DNA from: JAMHWD01 sp035911135
GTDB taxonomy: Bacteria > Pseudomonadota > Alphaproteobacteria > Micavibrionales > Micavibrionaceae
Length of the DNA: 64,000 nt
Direction: 5' to 3'
NCBI GenBank assembly: GCA_035911135.1
Contig: JAMHWD010000040.1
Coordinates: 1-64,000 of the forward strand
Shown here: one piece after another, positions 39,129 to 47,428 of the stretch
Layout of the letters: every line of letters starts with the position of its first letter
How positions within the stretch are numbered: the stretch's first letter is position 1
Position numbers and translations under genes: made by a program
The notes under the pieces: generated by a model
Databases searched by the model: none
What the model was told of the DNA's origin: nothing
Seen by the model: only the letters and a program-made list of their open reading frames with translations

Positions 39129-40733
39129 TCAGTCTGTTTCTTCTTCGAGAAGTTTTTCAGTTGCAGGATCAGGCTGCGCTGGCTGTTCAACCATGCCTTC
39201 CAATCCATCTTCGACACGGCGGCGGCGTTCTTTCGCACGCTGCTTGTGTTTCTTTTCCCAATCGCCACCCGTGAGTGCTGCCGTTTCTTCGGCTAGGGTA
39301 GAAATTCCCATGTTGACGCGCTCTTTTGCGGCATTGGTTTCCTTGAGCTGATCAATCTGCCCGCGCGGCGGCCCGATCCAGTCGCTTCCCAGATAGGCGG
39401 CACGAATCAACGGATCGCTGAAGAAACCAGGAGCTTTCAAGCGCCCGCGGGCAACGGCCTCGGTGATGACGGCTTCATAAACAGGTTGGCAGAACATGCA
39501 GGCCAGCCATTGACGGCGCGCACGAAAGAATTTCCAAGCCTCGACCAGAGCTGCTTGCGCCGCACTGTACGATGCCGTGAAATGCTTGATCAGAATTTCA
39601 AACGGAATTTCCAGAGCTACGCCGACCTGCCGCAAGATTGCCTGCATAAACGGATCAAATGCCTGATTGGGGCGTTTTGGATCCGCAATTTCAATGCTTT
39701 CATAAGGCATCAGGTCAAGAATTGCGCCAGAACCCAGCCGGAATTCATCGTCATCACGGCCCTTGGTTACGCCTGCCGGAGCCTCATTCATGGAAGAAAG
39801 CCCGTCAGGATCTTCGCTTTTAACAAAGACCGTGAACATCGCCGAAATAACGGCAGCCATAATTTCGGCTTCCGTGTATTTATCTAGCTGCTTAAGGCTT
39901 TCAATGACCGGAGCCATGTAAGGAACGCCGCGCACAAGGCCAGGACGCAGGCGCGTGAATAAATGAAGCATTTGTCGCGTATTATCACGCCCGTAAGCCG
40001 TAACACGCAGGCTTTCGCGGCTGCGTTTGTCGATCACATCACCAGGGTGTGCCTTCAGAACGTGATAGGCAATCGGTGCGCCGTAAGTATCGATCTCGAC
40101 GCCGCCCGATAAATATGGCGTATCTGTTTTTCCATCGGGATTACAGATACGGTCGGCTTCAATCAGCTGTAAAGTCGTAGCAAGCGGCCAGCCTGGACGT
40201 TCAATAAAGGTTTTAAGAACAAAGACGTCGCCGGATTCCAAAGTCGAGCGCAGCGCGAGATCCTGCAACCCCATAAAGTTTTGCGTTCTGGACGCATCGC
40301 AATTTTGGCTTTCGGCCCACAGACGGAATTCCCGTTCAGCCGCCCGTTCGAAAGCGTCGAATTCATCCTCAGTCTCACCGAGAACACCTTTCAGTACATC
40401 GCGGTCGATCCGGCTTTGAACCATTAATCCCGTGCCGACCACATTGGTCACGACAGTATTGACGGCCCCTGCTGCCAGCGGTGCGTTGCGGATCAGGTCA
40501 CGGGAGCGATCCCGCAGCGTTGGCAGATCCGGCAAAGTAACGGTGTTGGCGCTGCCTTCTGACGTCTGCCAGTATTTTGTCTGGCGGCGGTCTTTCCTGG
40601 CGGCGTTATAGCCACCATACAGCGCCATCACCGCACGGGCTTTCAGGCGGCGAACGCCTGTTTCGGGGCTGACCCAGCCAATGGCTTTATCAAGAATGGT
40701 CGGTTCAGGCAGATCGATACGTTTGCGGCTCAT
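39129..40733 (-). CDS. Portal protein, lambda type
   Basis: The 534-residue protein is a lambda gpB-type portal (lambda gpB is 533). It begins MSRKRIDLPEPTILDKAIGW and shows family parts RDLIRNAPLAAGAVNTVVTN, PFEILIKHFTASYSAAQAAL (the conserved SYSAAQAA core) and a C-terminal charged tail. Twelve copies form the ring through which DNA enters and leaves. It overlaps the gpW-like gene by 4 bp. Confidence 0.93.
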   Translation of the reverse strand: MSRKRIDLPEPTILDKAIGWVSPETGVRRLKARAVMALYGGYNAARKDRRQTKYWQTSEGSANTVTLPDLPTLRDRSRDLIRNAPLAAGAVNTVVTNVVGTGLMVQSRIDRDVLKGVLGETEDEFDAFERAAEREFRLWAESQNCDASRTQNFMGLQDLALRSTLESGDVFVLKTFIERPGWPLATTLQLIEADRICNPDGKTDTPYLSGGVEIDTYGAPIAYHVLKAHPGDVIDKRSRESLRVTAYGRDNTRQMLHLFTRLRPGLVRGVPYMAPVIESLKQLDKYTEAEIMAAVISAMFTVFVKSEDPDGLSSMNEAPAGVTKGRDDDEFRLGSGAILDLMPYESIEIADPKRPNQAFDPFMQAILRQVGVALEIPFEILIKHFTASYSAAQAALVEAWKFFRARRQWLACMFCQPVYEAVITEAVARGRLKAPGFFSDPLIRAAYLGSDWIGPPRGQIDQLKETNAAKERVNMGISTLAEETAALTGGDWEKKHKQRAKERRRRVEDGLEGMVEQPAQPDPATEKLLEEETD

Positions 40734-40939
40734 AACGGTGCGCCTCCGCGTGTACGGATGCCGCCGCCACGGTTTTTACGCGCCACGCGCTGTTCAAGAT
40801 AAGCCTCCCGCTCGTACAGGATTTTTAAATCGCCTTTGGTGACGTTACGCCCTTCGTACGACACGCTTTGACCGCCTGTTTCGACAGCCTCGATGGCGAC
40901 CCTGACGCGATCCAGTTTTGTTTGCAGATCATCGCTCAT
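40730..40939 (-). CDS. gpW-like head completion protein
   Basis: The 69-residue protein lies between terminase and portal as lambda W does and has the same size (W is 68). An N-terminal helix (DLQTKLDRVRVAIEAVETGG) is followed by a beta hairpin (QSVSYEGRNVTKGDLKIL) and a second helix, the gpW fold. It overlaps both neighbours by 4 bp. It stabilises packaged heads and provides the tail docking site. Confidence 0.75.
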   Translation of the reverse strand: MSDDLQTKLDRVRVAIEAVETGGQSVSYEGRNVTKGDLKILYEREAYLEQRVARKNRGGGIRTRGGAPL

Positions 40940-42873
40940 AATTTGATGCCTTTGCTGCGGACTTTGCGTCCGCGTGTCAAAACCGCTGGCCCTGAAAAAG
41001 GTGCGGCGGAACCCTGTTCGGATTCCGCCGCCTCAGTTGCTGCTGCCAGTGGGGGAGGTTGATCAATACCGAGTTGTTGTTCGATGCCCTGCCAATGCCT
41101 TTCACCGTAGCGATCCAGTCCTTCGACGGCTGCGGCGGCGCGCGCATAGACGTAACAATCCAGAGCTTCGTTTCGGTCGCGGATCTTCTGCCAGTCCCTA
41201 ACGGGATATCCGCGACGGTTTCTGCCCGTAATGAGTTGTTCAGAGCAAAGCTGTTTCAGATATTCCTCATCGATTTCCGGCAGATGAACGTAGCCGGCTG
41301 GATAAGGGTCTCCGCTTTCCCGCGTGGGCGGGGATTTACGAAGGTTATTGAACAGCTCCAGCTTTGCGATACCACCGACCACAGGCCGGATACGCAGACC
41401 GCGTTTTATCTTCCGTCCGTCAGCTGTGACATCGACAGCCGTTGGCATACCGACAAGTGCCGCGCCGCGCTGTACGCCTTTGATCACCATGATCTGGCTT
41501 TGTGACCGCCGCCGCGCCCAGGAATAAACTTCCTGCGTCGCAAAACCGCTGTCGACAGCAACCCTGCGTACCGGAAGGTCATAGCCGCTTTCATGCGGCC
41601 AGCTTTCCGCCAGCATGGCATCCAGCTTTTTCCAGACTTCCGGCCTGGCGGTGTCACCATCAAGGACACGGTGTTCGACCAGCCAGCTTTCTTTTTCACG
41701 ACCCCACGCCCAGACTGAAATCTCCAGACGGTCTTTCTGTACATCCACGCCTGCTGTTAAAAGCAAGCCGCCCTGCGGGATGGAGCCGATCCGGTAACTT
41801 TCACGCCGTTCGTACAGACGCTGCCAGTCAGGGGCTTCGCCTGTTTCCACGTATGTTTCTCCGAGTTCGGTGTTCTTAAATGACTTGATGGCTGCATCGG
41901 ACCCTTGCGCGTCCAGCCATGAACGGGCGATTTCTTCCCATGTCCGCCAGCCAGCCGGTGAATAAAGGCTTGAAATATGGAATCCTGCCGTCCGCCCATC
42001 ACCTTCGGCCTGCGCTTCCCAGAAACCATTCTCCAGCATCCACGTCTTGTGACGTTCTTCGATATGGGCTTCGCAATGTTCGCATTCGTAATAAACGCCT
42101 TCCGGCTGCTTATCCGGCCATTTCAACTGCTCGAATTTCAGCCATTGATGAACACCGCAGGACGGGCAAGGAACCATGAAACGGCGCTGGTCGCTGGCCT
42201 GATATTCCCGTTCAATCCTCGATGTGCCGCGTATGGTCGGCGTTGACACCAGAAGAATTTTCCGGCGCGCAAAAGTCCGTGTCCGTGCCTCTGCCAATGA
42301 AACCGGATCACCTTCGCCGTCAACATCGCCAGGATAAGCGTCGATTTCATCCAGAAACAAATATCTGACGGGCATGGAGCGCAGGCCGACCGCGCTATTG
42401 GCTCCGGTCATCACCAGGATGCCGCCCTGAAACTCTTTTGCGAGGATCGTATTCCCGCTGTCCCGCGACCGTGACGGGAAAACCTTTTCCCGCAAGGCCG
42501 GACTTTCTTCAATCAGCGGATCAATTCGCTGCTTTGAATTTCTTTTTGCCATTTCGACGGTCGGCAATACCGCCAGCATTGGACCAGGCGCGTGATGGAT
42601 CACGAAACCGATCCAGTTATTGCCGCATTCGGTTCCGCCGATCTGCGATCCTTTCATAAATACGACCCGTTCCACCCCTGACATGGGCGACAGGCAATCC
42701 ATAATCTCTTTCAGATAAGGCGTACGGCTTGTCCGCCACGGCCCTGGCTCGGATGCTGCCTTGCCGGACAGGCGGCGGTGATTATTGGCCCATTCGGATA
42801 CCGTCAGGCGCGCATCGGGCCGCAACCCCTTGGCAAAAGCCTTGCCATAGAGATCGTCAGCATTCTGATGCAT
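40936..42873 (-). CDS. Terminase large subunit, GpA family
   Basis: The 645-residue packaging ATPase/nuclease matches lambda gpA (641). ATPase motifs are a Walker A-like VVFMKGSQIGGTE (about 68-80) and Walker B RYLFLDEIDAYP (about 170-181), with LLVSTPTIRGTS as motif III. The nuclease domain includes LLLTAGVDVQKDRLEISVWA and VAVDSGFATQEVYSWARRR with metal-binding acids. It cuts concatemers and pumps DNA into the head. The small subunit gene is not adjacent: it is about 4 kb upstream at 46904. Confidence 0.93.
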   Translation of the reverse strand: MHQNADDLYGKAFAKGLRPDARLTVSEWANNHRRLSGKAASEPGPWRTSRTPYLKEIMDCLSPMSGVERVVFMKGSQIGGTECGNNWIGFVIHHAPGPMLAVLPTVEMAKRNSKQRIDPLIEESPALREKVFPSRSRDSGNTILAKEFQGGILVMTGANSAVGLRSMPVRYLFLDEIDAYPGDVDGEGDPVSLAEARTRTFARRKILLVSTPTIRGTSRIEREYQASDQRRFMVPCPSCGVHQWLKFEQLKWPDKQPEGVYYECEHCEAHIEERHKTWMLENGFWEAQAEGDGRTAGFHISSLYSPAGWRTWEEIARSWLDAQGSDAAIKSFKNTELGETYVETGEAPDWQRLYERRESYRIGSIPQGGLLLTAGVDVQKDRLEISVWAWGREKESWLVEHRVLDGDTARPEVWKKLDAMLAESWPHESGYDLPVRRVAVDSGFATQEVYSWARRRSQSQIMVIKGVQRGAALVGMPTAVDVTADGRKIKRGLRIRPVVGGIAKLELFNNLRKSPPTRESGDPYPAGYVHLPEIDEEYLKQLCSEQLITGRNRRGYPVRDWQKIRDRNEALDCYVYARAAAAVEGLDRYGERHWQGIEQQLGIDQPPPLAAATEAAESEQGSAAPFSGPAVLTRGRKVRSKGIKL

Positions 42874-42950
42874 CGAATATCCCGTAATCCCCGTGTTTCA
42901 ACAAAAAGAGCAATGAAATGATCGAACAAAAACTGGATTGAAGCCGCGAA

Positions 42951-42990
42951 GTACGGGTTCATGAACATGTGATCAACGCAAACAAAGGAG
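42951..42990 (+). promoter_or_regulatory. Repeated leader element, copy 1
   Basis: GTACGGGTTCATG followed by GTGATCAACGCAAACAAAGGAG lies 6 nt before the ATG at 42997. Nearly the same 38-40 bp occurs before 43700. It ends in the ribosome site AAAGGAG. It may be a promoter/operator or an RNA leader that controls the + strand cassette. Confidence 0.6.
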
Positions 42991-42996
42991 AAAACA

Positions 42997-43230
42997 ATGA
43001 TCAGGAAAAGCCAAAAGCAAGATCCGGTGGACGCTTACATCTCTAGATCAGCAAACGTCCAGGCAATGTTAAAACGTCTTAGCGACGCCGCTGCCGACCA
43101 TTTCGACACCAACCCTGACGAAATTCACTGGGGCCATGTCGGAGACATTGGTCACATCGAAGAAAAATTGAAACAACTTTGCGATGCTGTCTTTAAAGAA
43201 GGCGAACACGCACCAGAAAACAAAGCCTGA
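42997..43230 (+). CDS. Small acidic protein of the + strand cassette
   Basis: This 77-residue protein has a strong ribosome site (AAAGGAG) and lies opposite to the flanking late genes. Its sequence (AMLKRLSDAAADHFDTNPDE, IHWGHVGDIGHIEEKLKQLC) is mostly helical. I do not recognise the family. It is the first of three small genes (with DUF3489 and DUF6900) inserted between terminase large subunit and the LamG-like gene. It shares its leader sequence with the third gene, so both are probably expressed under the same condition. Confidence 0.7.
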   Translation: MIRKSQKQDPVDAYISRSANVQAMLKRLSDAAADHFDTNPDEIHWGHVGDIGHIEEKLKQLCDAVFKEGEHAPENKA

Positions 43231-43252
43231 TTTCTAACCAAGGAGAAAGACC

Positions 43253-43588
43253 ATGACTAAAGCAAAACCAAAAACCAAATCTAAAAAAGCCAGCAAGCCG
43301 TCCACGAAGCCAAAAGCTCCAAAGACTGCGACCAAGCTTCCAGCTCCGAAAAAGGCTGAGAACCTCAGCAGCAAAACCATGTCGATCTATGCTGCGCTAA
43401 AGCAGCAAGATGGAGCGACTGTCGAAGAGCTGGCAAAACTGACAGGCTGGCAAGATCACTCAGTGCGCGGTTTCCTGTCCACCATCCGCAGCAAAAATGA
43501 AATCTACACAGTCGATAAATTTACACGGACTGATAGTGGAAAGACGGCTTACAAGCTGGAAGAAAAAGAATCAGCCAGCAAAGAATAG
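43253..43588 (+). CDS. DUF3489 protein with basic histone-like N-terminus
   Basis: The 111-residue protein has an N-terminal Lys/Pro/Ala-rich tail (1-45, for example KPKTKSKKASKPSTKPKAPK), as in H1-like or DNA-coating tails, and a C-terminal DUF3489 winged-helix domain (SIYAALKQQDGATVEELAKL, TGWQDHSVRGFLSTIRSKNE). DNA binding is likely. It follows the first cassette gene by 22 bp with AAGGAG before the ATG. A perfect 11-bp hairpin follows it at 43605. Confidence 0.8.
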   Translation: MTKAKPKTKSKKASKPSTKPKAPKTATKLPAPKKAENLSSKTMSIYAALKQQDGATVEELAKLTGWQDHSVRGFLSTIRSKNEIYTVDKFTRTDSGKTAYKLEEKESASKE

Positions 43589-43604
43589 TTACAGTCGACC
43601 AAAC

Positions 43605-43632
43605 AAGGAGGCATTTGCAGGAATGCCTCCTT
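43605..43632 (+). terminator. Hairpin after the DUF3489 gene
   Basis: AAGGAGGCATT and AATGCCTCCTT form a perfect 11-bp stem with a 6-nt loop, 16 bp after the stop codon. The T-run is short (CTTATTC), so termination may be partial or the hairpin may act in RNA stability. Confidence 0.55.
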
Positions 43633-43655
43633 ATTCAGTTGATTAACATCTGAAT

Positions 43656-43693
43656 GTACGGGTTCATGTGATTGTGAACGCAAAACAAAGGAG
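43656..43693 (+). promoter_or_regulatory. Repeated leader element, copy 2
   Basis: GTACGGGTTCATG then GTGAACGCAAAACAAAGGAG precedes the ATG at 43700 by 6 nt. It matches copy 1 (42951-42990) except for a 2-nt length difference in the middle. The repeat covers far more than the ribosome site, so it is likely regulatory. Confidence 0.6.
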
Positions 43694-43699
43694 CTAAAG

Positions 43700-43876
43700 A
43701 TGACCAAGCCTGACAAAAAAATGGACGCTGTTGTAAACCAACTTGCCAAAGAATTTTTTAACTATGAAACGCTAGAAACTCGCAACAGCGACAGTCTCGA
43801 TTTTAAAGAGACAGCTGTCTGGTGCGTTAAGAATGCCTTGGAAGCCGCCTACAAAGCTGGCAAAGCCGCAAAATAG
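43700..43876 (+). CDS. DUF6900 small protein
   Basis: This 58-residue protein matches the DUF6900 type found on plasmids and in prophages: FNYETLETRNSDSLDFKETA followed by VWCVKNALEAAYKAGKAA. It starts at ATG 43700 after the copy 2 leader and ends directly against the stop codon of the convergent LamG-like gene. Function is unknown. The common leader links its expression to the gene at 42997. Confidence 0.75.
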   Translation: MTKPDKKMDAVVNQLAKEFFNYETLETRNSDSLDFKETAVWCVKNALEAAYKAGKAAK

Positions 43877-44680
43877 TTACGCATAGGTCCGGCCATGCAG
43901 CGCGTTGTAATAATTCACAATCGCTGTCAGGTCTAGGTTCGTCAGATTACCGATACCCATTGCTATTCCGTACAGTTCGCAGCCGTTACCCAGCTTCGAT
44001 GTGCCGTGATTGGCTCCCCCAAAATTGAATTTTCCATTGTTAGAAGTTGTTGACGGCAGTGATGTCGCTGTACCGCTGACTGTAAAGCTGCGCGAGTTAA
44101 TCGCGGATTTATAATTTCTTGTCCCGTTGTCCCATGTGAAGGCATGCAGGATCGGGACGCCGACATAGACTCCAATCGTGTGCAGGCTTGTCGTCACGTT
44201 TTGCGTTCCGTCCGACCTTGTCAGGCGGAACGTGGGGTTGCTGCTGTTATTGCAATCAAGCCGCCAGCCAGCAACGTTTGATCCATTTGTGTTTCCGTAG
44301 AAAGTTTGCGCCAGATTGAGCGATACATATTTTAAAGCTGCCACACACCACCATGCGTTCGTAAGATCTGAACGCATCATGTTATTAAAGAAGGTGTTGT
44401 TAGTTTTCAGTTCAGCATAATCACCGCCATCAAGAATAAATTTATTCGTATCAAACGTGGGATCGTCGGTCGTAGCGTTGACATCTCTACCCAGCCAAAA
44501 ATCGTAGGCGTTTTTTGTAGAGCCGTCCGCTGGCCGTTCACGGATATTTGCCCATGTCTGGCCGGATCCTGGATATGACGATGCCAGGGCTGCGTCTAGC
44601 TGGAAGACCGTTGAAGGCGGCAATCCGTGAATAAGCCGTGTCGGCCCCTGCGCGAACAATGTTCCCAAAGGCAAAGGCAT
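43877..44680 (-). CDS. LamG/concanavalin-like phage structural protein
   Basis: The 267-residue beta-rich protein (FQLDAALASSYPGSGQTWAN, DFWLGRDVNATTDDPTFDTN, HAFTWDNGTRNYKSAINSRS, GKFNFGGANHGTSKLGNGCE) has the pattern of a concanavalin A-like LamG jelly roll, as in phage receptor-binding or capsid-decorating proteins. It lies 9 bp downstream of the ParB/methyltransferase gene in the late direction. It may be a virion surface protein that binds sugars. The assignment is by pattern, not by a definite family. Confidence 0.6.
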   Translation of the reverse strand: MPLPLGTLFAQGPTRLIHGLPPSTVFQLDAALASSYPGSGQTWANIRERPADGSTKNAYDFWLGRDVNATTDDPTFDTNKFILDGGDYAELKTNNTFFNNMMRSDLTNAWWCVAALKYVSLNLAQTFYGNTNGSNVAGWRLDCNNSSNPTFRLTRSDGTQNVTTSLHTIGVYVGVPILHAFTWDNGTRNYKSAINSRSFTVSGTATSLPSTTSNNGKFNFGGANHGTSKLGNGCELYGIAMGIGNLTNLDLTAIVNYYNALHGRTYA

Positions 44681-44689
44681 GATTATCCC

Positions 44690-45919
44690 TTAATTTTTTA
44701 GGCTTTTGAAAAAAGCCGATCCATTCTCATGGACGGCTGTCTTGCCCGTGAAATCTTCCCAACGCCTGACGATCACATCTACATATTTTGGATCCAGCTC
44801 CAGCATCCGGCACTGACGGCCCAGCTTCTCGCAAGCGATCAGCGTTGAACCGGATCCGCCAAAGGAATCCAAAATAATGTCGTGCGACTTGCTGGAATTT
44901 TTGATGGCGCGTTCGACCAGCTCGACGGGTTTCATCGTAGGATGAAGCGTGTTGCGTGACGGCTTTTTGACAAACCAGACGTTTCCTTGATCCCGCGCAC
45001 CGCACCAGTAATGGTCGTTGCCTTGCTTCCAGCCATAAAGGATCGGCTCGTACTGACGCTGATAGTCGGATCCGCCCATCGTGAACATATGCTTGGCCCA
45101 GACAAGGTAGTCCGACCATTTGCCGCCAGCATTTTCAAACGCCTCATGCAGCGTGGGGATTTCCCGCGTACTCATGCAGATGTAAAGCGCGCCCTTTGTG
45201 ACCGAAAGCATATTGGTGATCGCATCGAACAAGAATTGTCCGAAGGCCGCGCCCAGATTGTCGTTCAGAATGGTTCGGCTTTTGCCACGGATTTTGTCTT
45301 TAGCTGTATTCCCGTAATCGACATTGTACGGCGGGTCAGTGAAAACCATGTCGGCCAGCTGGCCGTTCATCAGCTTTTCAATATCGGCTGGCACGGTAGC
45401 ATCTCCGCAAAGAACACGATGGTCGCCCAGGATCCATACATCGCCCGGCTTGCTGATCGCTTCTTCCGGCAATTCCGGCACGGCTTCGTCTTCTTCCGAG
45501 GTATCCTCTTCATCGGAAAAGAGAATGTTGTCGATTTCAGTGGGATCAAATCCCAGAAGATCGAGGTCGAAATCTTCGATCTGCAAAGCTTCCAGCTCAA
45601 TCTTTAACAATTCTTCGTCCCACCCGGCGTTCATAGCGATCCGGTTGTCAGCGATAATCAGGCCGCGCCGCTGGATTTCTGTCAGGTGCTTAAGATAAAT
45701 AACGGGCACCTGACTCATGCCCAGCTTATGGGCAGCAGCCAGACGGCCATGACCGGCTACGATGACGCCGCGCTCATCGACCAGGATGGGATTGATGAAG
45801 CCAAACTCCTTAATCGACGCCGCAATCTGGTCGATCTGCTCAGGCGAATGCGTCCGCGCATTGTTGACATACGGGGTCAGCTGGCCCGGAGCCAGATATT
45901 CTATTTTCAAATTATCCAT
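44690..45919 (-). CDS. ParB-like domain fused to N4/N6 DNA methyltransferase
   Basis: The 409-residue protein has two parts. The N-terminal ParB/Srx domain (about 5-110) contains INPILVDERGVIVAGHGRLA. The methyltransferase part contains the catalytic DPPY (MVFTDPPYNVDYG, about 190) and, near the end, DSFGGSGSTLIACEKLGRQC for SAM binding. The order DPPY before FxGxG marks the beta class. It methylates adenine N6 or cytosine N4, probably protecting phage DNA. Such fusions are common in phages beside terminase genes. It starts 2 bp after the Dcm-like gene. Confidence 0.88.
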   Translation of the reverse strand: MDNLKIEYLAPGQLTPYVNNARTHSPEQIDQIAASIKEFGFINPILVDERGVIVAGHGRLAAAHKLGMSQVPVIYLKHLTEIQRRGLIIADNRIAMNAGWDEELLKIELEALQIEDFDLDLLGFDPTEIDNILFSDEEDTSEEDEAVPELPEEAISKPGDVWILGDHRVLCGDATVPADIEKLMNGQLADMVFTDPPYNVDYGNTAKDKIRGKSRTILNDNLGAAFGQFLFDAITNMLSVTKGALYICMSTREIPTLHEAFENAGGKWSDYLVWAKHMFTMGGSDYQRQYEPILYGWKQGNDHYWCGARDQGNVWFVKKPSRNTLHPTMKPVELVERAIKNSSKSHDIILDSFGGSGSTLIACEKLGRQCRMLELDPKYVDVIVRRWEDFTGKTAVHENGSAFFKSLKN

Positions 45920-46892
45920 GACTATCCTTCGATAAAAGACGCAAGAGTTCGGAACGCATAAGCGGCAGCCAACGGGACCACGCCGTTGCCGCAGAGGCGG
46001 ATTCTGTCCACCCTGTCGGCCATCCCATCAGCCATTCTGTGAACAGCGGGTTTAAACGAAGCTGGGACTGATCCCCATGCTTCGAAGTTTCGCGGTCCTG
46101 GCGGCCATGCTGAAAGGCTGTTTCCGCAAGTGATGTCTGCCCTGTCTCCCGTTTCTTCATGCCGGGTGAGTCCTTCCAGTCCCGGCTTAACGGGGTCGGC
46201 CAGGTCATCGCCTGCGTTGTCAGCGATCCGTAAGAATTTTCCGTCCTGTCCGCCATGCGTTTCAGGAAAGTGTCCTGACCTTCGTTGGTTTCGCTGGCGC
46301 GCGGGGTCAGCCAATGCCGTGCCGTTTCCGACAATCCCTTCCGGTAACCAGGACTGGTCGAGCCAGGTTCCTGCGCCCGCGGCGTGGGCCAGGATGAACA
46401 ATCGTTCGCGCTTATGCGAAGCACCGACTTCTTCCGCCGTAAACAGGCCCGCCTTAACGCCGTAACCCAGCTCCCGTAAGTCATCATGGACTTGTTCGAA
46501 GCCCAATCGTAAATGATGGGATACGTTCTCGAAAAAAGCGATCCTTGGCCGCAGATCTGCCACGAGGTCACGGATGTGCGGCCACAGATGCCGGGGGTCG
46601 TTTTCAGCCTGTTTCCGTCCGGCGATACTGAATGGCTGACACGGATATCCCGCAACGACGATATCCACGCAGCCACGCCACGGTTTGCTGTCGAAGGTTC
46701 TAAGGTCAGACCAGACAGGCGCGGCATCCAGTGTTTCGTCTTCCATGCGCGCCGCAAGGACGCTGGCGGCATAGGCTTCCCCCTCAACATAACAAACGGT
46801 TCGGCTGCCAGGGATTGCGAGTTTAAGTCCAAGCTCAAGCCCCCCAGCTCCCGTGCAAAGGGACAGCACTGTGGGGGAATGACAATCCACAC
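45912..46892 (-). other. Overlapping open frame with phage-like motifs
   Basis: A frame of 326 codons on the same strand covers the whole cytosine methyltransferase gene. Its C-terminal half is not random: SSWPTPRAQEPG, LTPRASETNEGQDTFLKRMA, WPTPLSRDWKDSPGMKK and LNPLFTEWLMGWPTGWTES recall the C-terminal parts of some annotated phage methylase-like proteins. The N-terminal third looks unconvincing. An internal ATG could express only the C-terminal part. I treat it as possible dual coding, not as a firm gene. Confidence 0.35.
45922..46890 (-). CDS. Phage DNA (cytosine-5) methyltransferase
   Basis: The 322-residue Dcm-like enzyme has motif I LSLCTGAGGLELGL (about 9-22), motif IV VAGYPCQPFSIAGRK with the catalytic Cys, motif VI FFENVSHH, motif VIII KRERLFIL and the C-terminal motif X LCGNGVVPLAAAYAFRTL. 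All are in one frame, so the enzyme should be active and would modify phage DNA against host restriction. The start is GTG 46890 or GTG 46869. A second frame on the same strand is open over the whole length (see the entry at 45912). Confidence 0.88.
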   Translation of the reverse strand: MDCHSPTVLSLCTGAGGLELGLKLAIPGSRTVCYVEGEAYAASVLAARMEDETLDAAPVWSDLRTFDSKPWRGCVDIVVAGYPCQPFSIAGRKQAENDPRHLWPHIRDLVADLRPRIAFFENVSHHLRLGFEQVHDDLRELGYGVKAGLFTAEEVGASHKRERLFILAHAAGAGTWLDQSWLPEGIVGNGTALADPARQRNQRRSGHFPETHGGQDGKFLRIADNAGDDLADPVKPGLEGLTRHEETGDRADITCGNSLSAWPPGPRNFEAWGSVPASFKPAVHRMADGMADRVDRIRLCGNGVVPLAAAYAFRTLASFIEG

Positions 46893-46903
46893 GAATAAAT
46901 CCG

Positions 46904-47428
46904 TTAAATGATGGGTTTGGTTAATTCTTCAAGGACGCGGTTCAGTTCGTCCGAAAGGATCTGATGCACTTTGCGGCGATCTGGTTCCGCCGCAAGAATG
47001 GCGTCCAACCGGTCGGGAATTGAAAGCAGATTGTCGCGGACAGTCCTGCCACGGCGGTAGGCCGCGCTTTTCACTTCGTCCACGTCGATAAATTTTCCTG
47101 CCTCGACCTTGGCTTTGATTTCCAGAAGCTTCACTTTTTCAGTTTCGCTTTTGATTCTGGTCTTGAGCAAAAGTGTTGGCAGCTCTGCCGTTGTGACGGT
47201 GCGCTGCCTAGGCGGCGTAAATTCTTTTTGTGTCTGCGGCTGATCGCTTTGTGCGCGCCGTTGCGGTCTGGCAGGTTCGCGCCGCGCTTCTAAAATCGCA
47301 TCAGCCATATCAGGATCAATCAATCCATTCTTAAGAGGCAGAACGCCTTTGCGGACGAGTTCACCGATATACTGCTTTGAGACGCCGCAACGAACGGCAT
47401 AATCCTTTTGCGTCAATAATTTGGACAT
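46904..47428 (-). CDS. Terminase small subunit, Nu1-like
   Basis: The 174-residue protein has an N-terminal winged HTH (LTQKDYAVRCGVSKQYIGEL, VRKGVLPLKNGLIDPDMADA), as in lambda Nu1 and related small terminases that bind the cos or pac site. A helical region (LKTRIKSETEKVKLLEIKAK) and a C-terminal part that would contact the large subunit follow. It is the first gene of the late operon. An inverted repeat lies 5 bp before its ATG. Two methyltransferases, the LamG gene and the + strand cassette separate it from the large subunit. Confidence 0.82.
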   Translation of the reverse strand: MSKLLTQKDYAVRCGVSKQYIGELVRKGVLPLKNGLIDPDMADAILEARREPARPQRRAQSDQPQTQKEFTPPRQRTVTTAELPTLLLKTRIKSETEKVKLLEIKAKVEAGKFIDVDEVKSAAYRRGRTVRDNLLSIPDRLDAILAAEPDRRKVHQILSDELNRVLEELTKPII

